From Dimorphilus gyrociliatus (lineage: Eukaryota; Annelida; Polychaeta; Dinophilidae), in contig CAJFCJ010000006.1 of NCBI GenBank assembly GCA_904063045.1, positions 1,461,745 to 1,525,744 of the forward strand: a stretch of 64,000 bases of DNA. Reading direction: 5' to 3'. The position numbers were made by a program, and so were the translations under genes. The notes beneath the pieces were generated by a model, which searched no databases, was not told the origin of the DNA, and saw only the letters and a program-made list of their open reading frames with translations. Positions 36,801 through 49,000 of the stretch are shown here, one piece after another. Every line of letters starts with the position of its first letter. Position 1 is the stretch's first letter.

Positions 36801-37067
36801 TAGCTTGAGTCACTCACTCACTCACACTCTCACTTTCGTTTGCGAATGAAAGAAAATATAAGCATCAATCTTGAAGCCGTAAACTGCACATTTTTTCATT
36901 TTTGTTAATGAAAAATGATTACAAATACTCTCTTTTATGATAGTCATTATTGTAGAGGAAAGTAGGCGTCTCTACTGTTGTAGGTTTGGGAGCTTACTCT
37001 TAGCCATTGCAGTTTTATAGCTTGACGTTGTGAGAGTACTGTAGAAGTTTAATTTTTTTAAAGGATT
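33823..37067. other. Low-complexity intergenic region
   Basis: No coding exon was seen. The region holds (TA)n tracts near 35247-35274 and 36343-36365, purine-rich tracts near 34380-34560 and 35510-35740, and several TATAC-N-GTATA palindromes. A CTCF-like AGATGGCG is on the minus strand near 34990. The open frame at 34581-34898 is a translated homopurine/homopyrimidine tract and not a gene. Confidence 0.6.
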
Positions 37068-38641
37068 ATGAATAGAAGTGGAAATGAAACTAATTTGACA
37101 GATAGATCACTTCTTCCAAGAGAATTATTCTTTAACTCGGATAGTGCCGTCAGTATAATCGCTTATTCTTGCCTCTTCGTTGTCGCTGTTGTTGGAAATT
37201 TAACAGTATTTTGGACGCTGATACGGAAAAACAGGCGCAAGAAATCTCGTTTAAACCTCTTCATTCTACATTTGTGTATAGCAGATATGACTGTCACTTT
37301 CGTAATGATGCCTTTGGAAATAAGTTGGCATGCCACGGTTAGTTGGAAAGCCGGCGATATCGCATGCCGTATATTTATGTTTTTTCGAATATTTGGATTT
37401 TATCTCTCCAGTTTTATATTAGTAATAATCTCTTTGGATCGTTATTTTGCCATCGCTCAGCCTCTTAGAATACATGACGGACATAGTCGAAGTAAAATAT
37501 TATTATCATTTGCATGGGCTCTAAGTATTCTGGCTAGCTTTCCGCAAAGCATTATATTTCACACCGAGGAACATCCTGACCTGAAAGGTTATAAACAATG
37601 TGTAACATACAATTTCTATCCAACCAAATCTCATGAATTGGCTTACAATGTCTTCAACTACATTTTAATATATTTACTGCCATTATTGGTTATTGTTGCG
37701 TCGTACTCCTTAATAATTCTACATATATCAAGAAGAGCAAATGGAATAAATGTACAAGGTGCGGGTCAACAGCAAATTAGAAAGGCGAAAACAAAAACTC
37801 TAAAGTTAACAGTTGTTATTGGTAAGTGTATTCGTATTTTTTCCCCTTCTCTATGTTTTCTATTTCGCACTAGGCACTGCTTTGCCACCTTCAACCTTCT
37901 GATTCCCCTTTCCATTGCACCCTAACAATCAATTTTACAGTTAAACAACTCGCAATAATTTATACTTGTTTTACTATAAAAATTTCTTCAACTTCATGAC
38001 CAACAACTATTTAATCTTGTATTTAATTCAAAGCTACAAAGTTTTCTATAAATTTACTTTAAAAAGGAATTTCTTCCTTTCTATTTTTAATTAACAGTTT
38101 TAGCCTTCATCATTTGCTGGACTCCCTATTTCGTTATATGCGCTTGGTGGTGGGTTGATAGGTAAGTACCACTTAATCCCGTGAGGCTACGAGCATAGAA
38201 AACGATTTGTGTAAACTCTAATTGACAGGCAATCTGCAGAGAAGATCAACTTGAAACTGCAGCGTGGAATTTTCGTTTTTGCAGTGTCAAACAGTTGTGT
38301 TAACCCGATTATATACGGTGATAAATTTTTTCTTATTGATTATTTATTTAGATAATAATAAGTAATTTAAACGATAGAAGTTTTAATAAAAGCAACGAAG
38401 GATTTCTCATAATTCCTCTTTTTACTTGTATTCATAACAGATTAATTGTTTTTTTAACTTGTTGGTTACAGGCATGTTTACGAAAGCAGTTAGAAATGAG
38501 TTCAAAGGTAGGATGAGATGCTGCTTAAGAATATTTAGAAGTCGACGCCATCATAGGCAAAGTTTAACTCTAACGGCAGTTCGGAATGGTGAAATAAACA
38601 ATGTTCGAATGAGATCTCGAATACTACAAGACCACTCGTAA
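37068..38641 (+). CDS. GnRH/corazonin/AKH-type neuropeptide receptor
   Basis: Class A GPCR of the gonadotropin-releasing-hormone receptor superfamily, which normally signals through Gq. Four exons (37068-37821, 38098-38161, 38229-38317, 38472-38641) join in phase to 358 residues. The N-terminus has NRSGNETNLT with glycosylation sites. TM1 has GNLTVFW, TM2 has LHLCIADMTVTFVMMPLEI, and TM3 ends in a canonical DRYFAI. Loop 2 carries YKQCVTYNFYP, and the SFPQSIIFH and CVTYNF pair is typical of this family. TM6 is CWTPYFVICAWWW and TM7 is NSCVNPIIYG. An intracellular Arg-rich tail follows. GnRH, corazonin and AKH receptor subtypes cannot be separated from the sequence alone. Confidence 0.88.
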
Positions 38642-40245
38642 TTATAATACAGAAATAACATTTTTAATCATAAGAAAATAATGAATTGTCTAAAATATAG
38701 ATGACAAAACAATGTATTTTTTCTCTAAACGCCCTCCAGTTACCTTTACTTTTACTAATATACATCTACTCTTTCTCTCTCTCGGTCTAAAAGTCAAATT
38801 TTAATCCTATTTGTACATATTTCATTAAGCTTTAGAAAATATTCCCTCTTTACTAGTTATCTGTCAAATGCATGTATTTATCTAGTCTACAAATAATTAA
38901 TATACTCATAACAGCAAGTCGACAGTAAAGGGAACACAAGATAACTGACTAAAGTGTATATGTATAAATTATATGTACGTACGTATATGTTTACTTATTT
39001 CCCTTATGACATAAGAATATAGTAACTTTCATAAGTCTTTACTTAAGAAATTCAGCTTGGTAAAGAACTTATCGGCTTTTTGTTTCTTTGAAATTTGTTT
39101 TTGACTATCTTTTGGTGAATATAATTATTCCAGCGTTCACCGTTCAATTTCTCTAGCTGCTTTTCTATCGTTCTCCTTCTCTCCTCCCTTTCCTTCTTTT
39201 CCCTGTCAAGCTATTTCTCCTTCATTTTTACTCACATTATTAAATTCGGCTAACACATCAAGCTTCTTGTGGTAATAGCCTTCAACGCTGGCTGGTTAAA
39301 AGTCATGCCCTTAGCACACACCGTCCGAAAGCGATTTTCGTAAAAAAAAAGAAATAAAGAGCTATTTCAAACTCGTTTTACATTGTTTTTACATTAAACG
39401 ACTACAATAAATATATTGCTTCCAGACAAGATGTCGAAGGCTTTCGTACTGCTTTTAATATCAATCTATTTTCCAGAGAGTTCTGTGGTCGATTGCTAGT
39501 TAGCGGTTGTGTCTTTAGATACTCCTAGCAGACTGAGATAGAGTTTGGAAAAGAAATTTTTATAAAATTCTTAGAGGACTTTAGAGAAAACTTATCATTT
39601 TCCTATAAGATCAAGATTCTTTACTTAATATTAAAAAAACAAAAATACCATATTGTGATAATGAATAAGCCTAAATTAATTAAATTACAATTAAGTGATT
39701 AAGTTAATATCTTTTTTAGCTAGGCTCACTAAGACGTTAGGTATTTTATTTACTTAGCTGTAGATACATACTCTATTGTTTTCATACAAGTAGAGAGATA
39801 GTAAGTGGCAACAAAACCATCTCATTCTCATGTTGTAGGATAAGCTGAAATCTTACTTTGACATTGTTAGGTTTTACAAATCTTTATCCTATAATTCCTG
39901 TAACCTATATAATAAATTCACATTTAAAGTCACCTTTTTTTTTCAATTTATAATTTTATTGGAAGTAAGACGTAAAACTTATTATATCTAATAGTTAATA
40001 ATCAACAACATCTATACAATGCATAGAATGTATAAACAAAGTTTGTCTTTTAAATGCATGAATAGTTTGTTTTTTTTTTTTGCAGGCCATAGAAAACGAC
40101 TATCTTTCCTAGTTATTTAAATGAAATATTTGCTGTAAAATGAAGATTGATAGCATGCAGATTTTAGAAAAATCAAGTACAATATTATTAATAATCATAG
40201 CTGTATATAAATATATCATATATACATATATATTAATATATAAAT

Positions 40246-40276
<31 letters not shown>

Positions 40277-40586
40277 ATAAAGCTATTGTTCTGTGCATGA
40301 CTTATATATATATATATAATATTACTTTACAGAAGCGACTTTGTAGTAAAAACTAAACACTGTCATTTATTTGAACACGCCTTTAAACAAGTGCCTTCCT
40401 TTTTTTTTCTCCTTTACATATTTACAGTAAACTTTTACATTGTTTCTTGTTGTATGAATAATTAAGAAATTAATTTAGTTACTAATTAACTAATTAACTT
40501 TTTTCTAATATTCCTTTGTTTTTTTTTCCTTATTATTATTATTATTACTATTATTCACACAATCATTTTCAGGATTTTATACTCTT

Positions 40587-40629
<43 letters not shown>

Positions 40630-41351
40630 CAATTATATGAATGATACAGGATAAATATTTCCTCTTATTATTACTAATAATGCCCTTTGAAGTGACGACT
40701 TTTTTCAAAACTCGGTTACTACGCAACTGAATCTGCTTGTAGCACCATATTTTTTTGTTGTTAAAATAAAAGAATAGCAAAAAATTTCACTTTAATTACA
40801 AAATTGTTTGCATGAAAATCAAACTTGCTGCAATTATATAATAAATAAGTATGTATATATATATATAGATATCAATAAATAGCATCAAACTATATTTCAG
40901 CTCTATTAATAGATCTATAAGAAGTAGAAAAAAACGGTTATTGAACAATCGTAAGGCTGAAACTGTTGGTCAAAAAAGGGACTTAAACTTTTTTGTTTTT
41001 TAAGGAACTTTAGTTTAGAGAGCACCGTATAAAAGAAAACAAAATAATTATATATACACTTATCAATACATGTATGATTTCAATACAGTGATAAAAATAA
41101 AATCATATTTTCTCTTTTGATTTCCTTTTGAATAAATATTTCATATTCGTATAGAACGTTTCATCTTTTTCCCCCTTTTTTTTCAGTTCTAAAGCTACCT
41201 CTTATCTTCTTTCCACCTCTTTTATAACTCTCTTTGTTTTTTACTTTACTTTACTTTATTCCCTCTTCAATCCTTTTTCTCCAAAAAATAGGATTTTGAC
41301 CTCTTTATTGATAAAAATAAGCAAGAATAATAACTATATTATGTATAAATA

Positions 41352-41384
<33 letters not shown>

Positions 41385-41433
41385 AATACTGTATATATGT
41401 TATACTCTTCTCATTTCTTCTCTTTAATCGTCT
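38642..41433. other. Intergenic between tail-to-tail genes
   Basis: This stretch separates the neuropeptide receptor (+) and the active-zone scaffold (-) and presumably contains both 3' UTRs. Minus-strand AATAAA signals occur near 41258 and 41304, 130-180 bp after the scaffold stop. It holds a (TA)n tract at 40590-40627. No gene was seen. Confidence 0.5.
40590..40627. repeat. (TA)n microsatellite
   Basis: About 19 uninterrupted TA units. Confidence 0.9.
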
Positions 41434-42723
41434 TTACAAATCGTATAAAGAACACCAAAAATTTTCACCACATTCCGAAAATGTTAGTTTATGTAAGCAT
41501 TCCCCGAATAATTTGTTTGTTATCTTTTTACATTTCTTGACTTGAATATGCAAAGATAATTGTGTCTTGTTAACTGGACTAAATACAAACATTTCGTTAA
41601 AATATGTTGTTTGTTCATTTTGTTTTTGATTGAATGTACGTCGTTTTTCCAAATGAAATTTTGTATCGTCATCTAACAGTCGAATTTGAACGAAAAATTC
41701 TGTATATGAGAAAGGAAAGGAAAAAGTAATGGGTGCAAGTTAGTTCCCAGATGCGTAATCTATGTAAATGTCATATCAAATTCGTTGAATGTTACTAACC
41801 GCTTCTCTTCCTTCTACCGAGCGTTTCCAACCTAATAACGGAAACAGTAAGCTCCTGGTCGAAAATAATGTTGATTAATAGCAAACCAGAAGGAAGCCTG
41901 CCATTTTCAAACGATTGAAAATCTATTGGAATACTAGACGATAATGAACTCTCGCTGACGTCATCGGGTACTGTAAGAAAAAGACAGTATATATTTTAGA
42001 AATAGAGAAAAGCTTCCAGAGAACTTCACTTTTAAACGTGATAAAAGAACTTACAAGGTTTTCTATTGATAAAAAAGGTGAGTGAGGCAGATAGGAGATA
42101 AATAGTGAGAGAGAGAGAGAGAGAGAGAGACGAAGAAAGAAGAATAATGATGATGACGATGAGGAGAAGTGGAGAAATTTGGAGAGAGAGAGAGAGAAAC
42201 ACACACAAACACTTATAGACATACAGAAGTTATTTTTACTGCGCGTTCAGGACTTGTAAGCTGTTTTGAAAAGCATGCAAAGTTTTAAAAAAAGCATTCT
42301 ATTATATGCATATATTATCTTTAAAATATATCAAAGAAATAAGCAAATAAACTAGATCTAAAAAGAAGATATACAGTATATACAGTAAGTTATAATTATC
42401 ATACTTTTACTTTTATAAATAAAGACTCTCATAAAATAATTGCTTTTATACTAATCATCAAAAAGACAAACATTCTGTCAATGCTACCAATTTAGGTATT
42501 TTTATGAAGAAGTCGTTATGTAAGTTTTTTTTCTATTTGCAAAATTAACTAGAAGAAAAGTATTACTTAAGATATTTCCTCAGGGCTACATCTCTCCTTT
42601 CATTTTATCCTTTTATATTATTTTTCTAGTTCTTTATTTAAGAATAGAATTTTTGTTTATAACTCTTGGACTTTTTCAAATCCAGTATTAACATTCCGTA
42701 TATACATATACTCTATACTGTAG

Positions 42724-42755
<32 letters not shown>

Positions 42756-43013
42756 TATATATTTAGATCTACAGCATTGATACAAGATTTTTGCACTCTG
42801 TTAAAATTTGGAGGCAAAATCTTTAATTTAGAAAACATGCTTTCTACTTGCTTATACAGGTGAAATATATAAAAGATTTACAAACAGAAATTCATAAAAA
42901 TTGTAAAAATAAGAAATCTTTAAGTAATTGCTTGATAACAGTAAGAATTAATCATAATAAAGAATTATCAGTGCTTAAACTTTGAGAAGAAAGAGAAAAG
43001 ACAAAGAAAAAAG

Positions 43014-43055
<42 letters not shown>

Positions 43056-46000
43056 AGGAAGGAAAGAAATTAGACATATTTATAGATGTATTATTCTATA
43101 ATTAGAAATAATTAAAATTTAAGGTAAAGACTCTTTACTTAAATACGATGGTGTATAAATATAATAGATAGAAAATATACAACTACTAATAAAAAGGTGA
43201 ATAAAGATATATAGTTAAGAAAAATTAATATACAGTATATATATATATATATGCTGTATAAAGAAGAAAAACAACAACAACGAGGTGTACCGGTTTAATG
43301 TTTTTTTTTTTGGCTTATAGGATAGTTTTGTTACTAGATTTTTATGAGGATTAACGCGCTTTGTGTGCAGTTATCATCCTTTCATCACTTTCTTCACATC
43401 TGATTAGGACAAACGTGAAGGCGTAATAGGGAAAATGGTATTATACAAAATAATATAAATACTTGTTTACATATTATATACATTATATACAAGAATTGTA
43501 AAGATTGTTTATCTTACAAAATTCTCCTTATTTATTCAAAGTTAAAGTACTATAGCCTTATTTTAATTAATAGATGATAAAATAGAGGACTTTTATTTAT
43601 ACTAACATATACTGTATATATATAGTTTATATGGAGAATACGAAATCTAGACAAACTCAAATATTGTTTGTCATATGTTTTTCTGTTAATACATAAAAGA
43701 GATAAGCACATAATAGTCAACTATGATAAATTGTAAATCTGCTATAGGGAAAGAGAAATTCTTTTAGAACTTATATTTATATATAATTCATTATAATAAT
43801 GCTTTAGCTAAACTTACAAGCAACAATTTTGTTTTTTAATCTGGTCTCGTTACTGCTTCGCCTTTGCACTAAATTAAAATTTTCTTTTAACCCTTTAAAC
43901 GGATGAACTGGGGGATAATATCAGCTCTTAATGTATCAGTAAAGGCTTCTATATGTCGTTTTTAGTTTTAACTTTATCTTGATAATCTTTTTAAAGAAAG
44001 CTAGTGTCTCTGCTTTTCCGGTATCATCTGTACAGTGGCCCTACAAGAAAATTACTCTATCCTCTTTAAAGTTTTTATCAATTATATGGCGAGTTATCGG
44101 GGTTAATAAGCATGAGTTTGTTTTAAATATAAGGAAAGAAAAAACTCATTTTTTTTTAATTTGCCTGATGATTGATGGTCAGGTGCAGCTTCTATTCATT
44201 GACTTTTGTTATTCACAATATAGGGAAATACTTTAACCTTCTTCATACCAACAGATGATATAGTTATTATGTGATAATCTCTTATATCTAATCACAAAAA
44301 CAATAATGACAAACAAAATTTCAGTATGTCTTAAATACGTTTCTTATTTATTATTAATATGTTATTTCGTCCTAGTTTTTCCCATCAAAGTTTTATTTTC
44401 TAATCATCCTATTACTTTTGTTAATTTATTTACTAACCTGACAAGGTTGGACCTAAGAAACCAGCTAAAGTCGTCCCCATCCTTTCGACGAAATTTTCTG
44501 TAAATTGATATTTAAATTAGGAATTTGCTTCATTTAATTAATAGTAGAAGGCTGTATGGTGCCACATATATTAGATACGTTTAATTTGAATTTTTTTAAT
44601 TAAGCGAAAGTTACGAAGATACATGATTGATTAAATAAAAGGGTATTATATATTTACAGTATATATATACTGTATATAACACCTATAATTATAATACTGT
44701 TGATTGTTGATTAACTTATAAGAGTTCTTACTTTCTGCGGGTTGTTGAGGGTCTGGTTTCAAGTCCTGGGGTTGAAGGGGTCTTCTACCGTGTGCAGGAC
44801 TAAAATTTGCATTTGATGGTATTGATACAGATTGAGTCGATTGGGTAGGCACCGTTGAAGCCTGAGAGGCAGCAGCAGCAGCAGCGGCGGCGGCGGCTGC
44901 AGCGGCTGCAGCGGCAGCAGCCGCTTTTGCTGCCGGAGCGTTACTGGCAAAAGCTGGATTCATAGGCGGTTGGTGACGATTTGTTCTAGAAACAAGTGTT
45001 GGAGTCGGTTTGTGAGGCTCGTGTGGCTGTTGAGATTGCTGAGGTGGAGCACCGTGTGCTGGATTGAACGTTCTCTCTTGAGATTTTGATCTTGTTAAAT
45101 GCTGTGGCATTTGGGGGGGGTTAAGACCTGGTGATCTCTCTCGAATTTGAATATCACTGCGACTCCTTTCCCTACTACGGTCTCTCATCATTCTATCATC
45201 TTCGTACCTAGACGACGTGTGATCGTGAGAGCGAGATCGTCGTTCCCGATGATCCATCGGTGCCGAAGGGGACCTACTTCTATGCGTGTTCAAGACAGGA
45301 TCTTTGTAAGGCGTATGTCTTCTAAGAGGCCTTTCTTCGTAGTAACGATCGTCGTGCTCATAATTATTATAGCGTCTACTATTATTATAATAATCATCTT
45401 CGTAGTCATGATGCTGAGTGGGTTGAGAAGGATGATTAGAATGATGCCCTTGAGAGGATCGCGGCCTTTCACGCTCTTGATAGCCATTCCGCTTTCTCGC
45501 TTTTTTCTGTTCATACTGCTCTTCTGGTACTGTTTGATAATTACGGTCGTCATAGACCGCACTTGCGTCAGATCGGCGATGATTCCTCCTCCTGTCATAA
45601 TATTCCCCTCCTTCATTATATTCATCTTCAAAATGTGTTCGCCTTCGGCTGACTTCTTCACTTCTGTGCGGTACGTTGTCGTACGTAGACTGAGATTCAA
45701 CTTTTCGAACATCCTCCTGCTTAGAATGTCGCGGAGAAGAAGTAGAATGGCTCTTGCTTCTCTTCTTTTCTTTCTTCGGCTCTGGGGGCGATGGATCCAG
45801 CGGCAAGTCATTTGGATTCTTCTTCTGTTCGTGTAGTTTGTACCAGTGGGGCTTGTTGTCCAAATAGACTTTATCTAATTATACGAAAAACATTTATTAC
45901 TGCGAAATTACGAGTAAATAAAAAATATCCCACTTGATAAAGGAAGGACAACTTCCCCAATAAAGTCGTCACTCTTAAATCGGTCGTGGTCATATACCGC

Positions 46001-49000
46001 CACCTCTAGGGTATAGCCAGCAGCTTTCGTCTTTTTTTTGTCTAAATTCATAAACATAATCGTTTGGTGCCATTGGGGATCGAGAGTCTTGGGAATTACT
46101 TTAGACTTTTGCTTGCAATCCTCTCGACTGTAATAGAAATAAGTAGTAATGAAACAGAAATAATTATAATAATTCATTTAACTCATGCTTACTCTAGACC
46201 ATAGAGCATGAACTTGACGAAAGGATCAGATAGTCCATTAGAATCTTTGCAAGGCAGTCGGCGTGCTTCTATTAAATGAATATTCAAGGTATTATCGTAA
46301 TCGTCGAAACTTAGCTGAAGACGAATATCGCCTAGATCTTGTTCCTTATCCTTCGACCTGTGAACAACTGGAGCCTGCTCCGCTTCTATATTCTTCTGTC
46401 GGGCAGCAGATATTGTTGTCGTTGAGGTTGTCGTTGTGGTTGATGTAACAGTTTTGCTGGTGTCCACATTTGTTGCAGCGACAGTATTAGACATTTCACT
46501 CTGAGTTACAGTTGTAGTCGAATTAGTTGATGTTACTGGTTCTACGTACGTGACTTTAGCGGCGGTTTCCACTTTCTTAGTTTCCGGATTGTTCATAATT
46601 TCTGATTTAGATATTGTAGATGGATTCTCTTGATTTGACACGGAGGTACTGGTGGGAGTTGAGATCTCAGATTCCTGAATTCCTCGTAGTTGAGCCGCTA
46701 ATTCATTTGGATCAATACCTTTGTCCTCGGTAATAATAAGGGTCGGTTGATTGGTTCCATTAGAATCCGAGATCGTTTCCGATTTCGCTTGATTATTGTG
46801 TTTAATAGGTCCGAATTGTTGAAGGAAATCTAAATTATCATATGACGAATGCTCGCTTTTTGAAGCGTGATGATCAACCTTTACTGTGCTGACATTGCTC
46901 CTCTTGGAACTCGTTTCGGATGACTGAATAGAACTTGCTGTAACTATAGGCACAACTGGTGTGTTCTTAATTGAACTTTTAGGCCTAATCACTAGCTCAA
47001 TTTCACCATTATCATTTAAAAGTGATATTAAGGCATGTACTTCCTCGTAGGTCTTACCCGTTAATGGAATACCATTCCATTCAAGAATCTGATCTCCCTC
47101 TTGCAATTCACCGTGGAGTTGATCAGCTGCTCCTCCTTTGTAAATAGCAGCCACATAAGCTCCAACCTGACCAGCTGGTCTACCAGATATTTGTTTACCT
47201 CCGACAATTTTCATGCCAATTCCATAGCCTTTGTTGGAACGATCCTTCGGATCTCTCATTAATAAGATTCTTTTTGTTGGGAATGGATACTGAATGCGAC
47301 CTACTGAATTGGAATATTCGAGAAGAATGGGCGGATTCGAATTCCTGAAATTGGAACGAGACTTTATTGTAGATAGACTATCGTCCGCAAAATGATCAAG
47401 AAGGTTCTCGTCTGAGTTAAATAAATCATCCATTTCGGCATAGCCGAGCAGATCTTCCCTGATATATTTATCTATTTCGTCACTCAGAGGACGGCTGCCT
47501 ATATTCCTTAGCTTGGTTCTGGATCGTTTCGTAACGTCGTCAAGAATAGGCATAGCAGGCGTAACATCAGGTGACGGTTCAGTTTCGGTGGGAATAGGTG
47601 AGAATTCCGGATAGGATTCTATTGCGACCATCTTCTTTCCCCTACCATATAAATGAGGCTGCGATTGTGAAGGAGGAAGAAAAATATCTGAGTATAAATC
47701 ATTATATAATAAGGCGTCTTCCAGTTCGCTTGCGGGTGAATGGGCCTTGTGTGCCAAATATTCACTGGCGCTATAACTTCGAGAAGTCGAAGTTCTGACT
47801 GAAGAGGCAACGTTAATTGGAGTTGGATAAGCTGCAGGCATGGCCGGACTCCCCGTCGCTGGGATTTGAGGGCAAGCTGCTAGCAGGTATTTAGAGCGAT
47901 AGTCATAATACGGATCTCGACGGCATACGTGTTGTTGATAGCGCTTCCTGATTTGATTATATTCCAAAGGATTCATACTTGCCGATTCAGTAAGACGCTT
48001 TAGCTCCATTTGTAATTGTACATTTTCATCCAATTCCCGTTTCCTCTTCTCTATTTCCAATTTAAGCAAGTGTCTTTTCTCTTCTTTTCTCCTTAAATCA
48101 TCCTCTTCTCCTATAAATGCTTTTCGGAATGGTATTGAAGTTTCCGACCGACTACTAGTCATCGGTCTGGTAAACAATGTCTGAGCATAAGTTAATCCAG
48201 TCATATCAAAGTTTAAATCACGTTGTAAAGCAGCTTCAATATCTGCATTTTCGTCAACCGGAGAGATCTTTGACATAGTTGGGTCACTACTTTGCCTTTT
48301 GTGTAAAGCTCTCCGCTCTCTAGCCGATAGATTAGCTTGATTTAGAAGGCTCAGCTGCTTTTCGCTAGGACCAAGTACTTTAGGTTGCTTTTTAGCCTCT
48401 TTGGCCTTCATATCTTCTAATTGTCTCTCTAATAGATGAATTTCAACTTGTTCATCTAGCTGCAGTCTTCTGGAAGCCGTGGCTATTTGCAGCTCTTCTT
48501 TAAGCCGCTGCTTTAGTTGTCTTACATGTAATGGCACTGTAACACCTTTTATATTTACTGTTTCAATTGTTTTCAATTCACCCGGTCTCAATTTAGGAGA
48601 TTTCCTTAATAATTCTTTAGGCGTTTCGAAATTCTCCTTTAATTTGGAATTACTTGAGTTGATTCTAATATTTTCCGCGATAGGTGGTGTCGAAATACGA
48701 CTAGAGTTTCCCGATTCGGGTGCTGGAATGTCTAAACTTTCGCTTTTTATAAGTGTTCTAGGCGATAAATCGCCCCGGCTCACTGTACTAGAAGAATCTA
48801 AGGACGTAGATCTCTTTTCCTGCCATCTTTGCCTAGATTTATGCTTTATTGATGCTACGGTGACTGGTTGAACATTTGCAGGCGTTGGAGGTAGCTTTCG
48901 GCGAGCTCTTTTTTGATTATTGCTATTCGTTTGACTGACCTGAATTTTCAGCATCGTTGGTAAAAGGGTGGATGAAAGGAAAAGAAAAAAAAGCGTTATT

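Noticed and set aside
40740-40760. TAGCACCATAT on the plus strand as a third miR-29-family gene
   Set aside because: Similarity stops after 11 bases and the flanks do not form a hairpin. It is discussed only as a possible target on the other strand.
45147-45836. Long plus-strand open frame opposite the scaffold
   Set aside because: It is antisense to the Arg/Asp-rich linker of the scaffold, whose codon bias leaves the opposite strand open.
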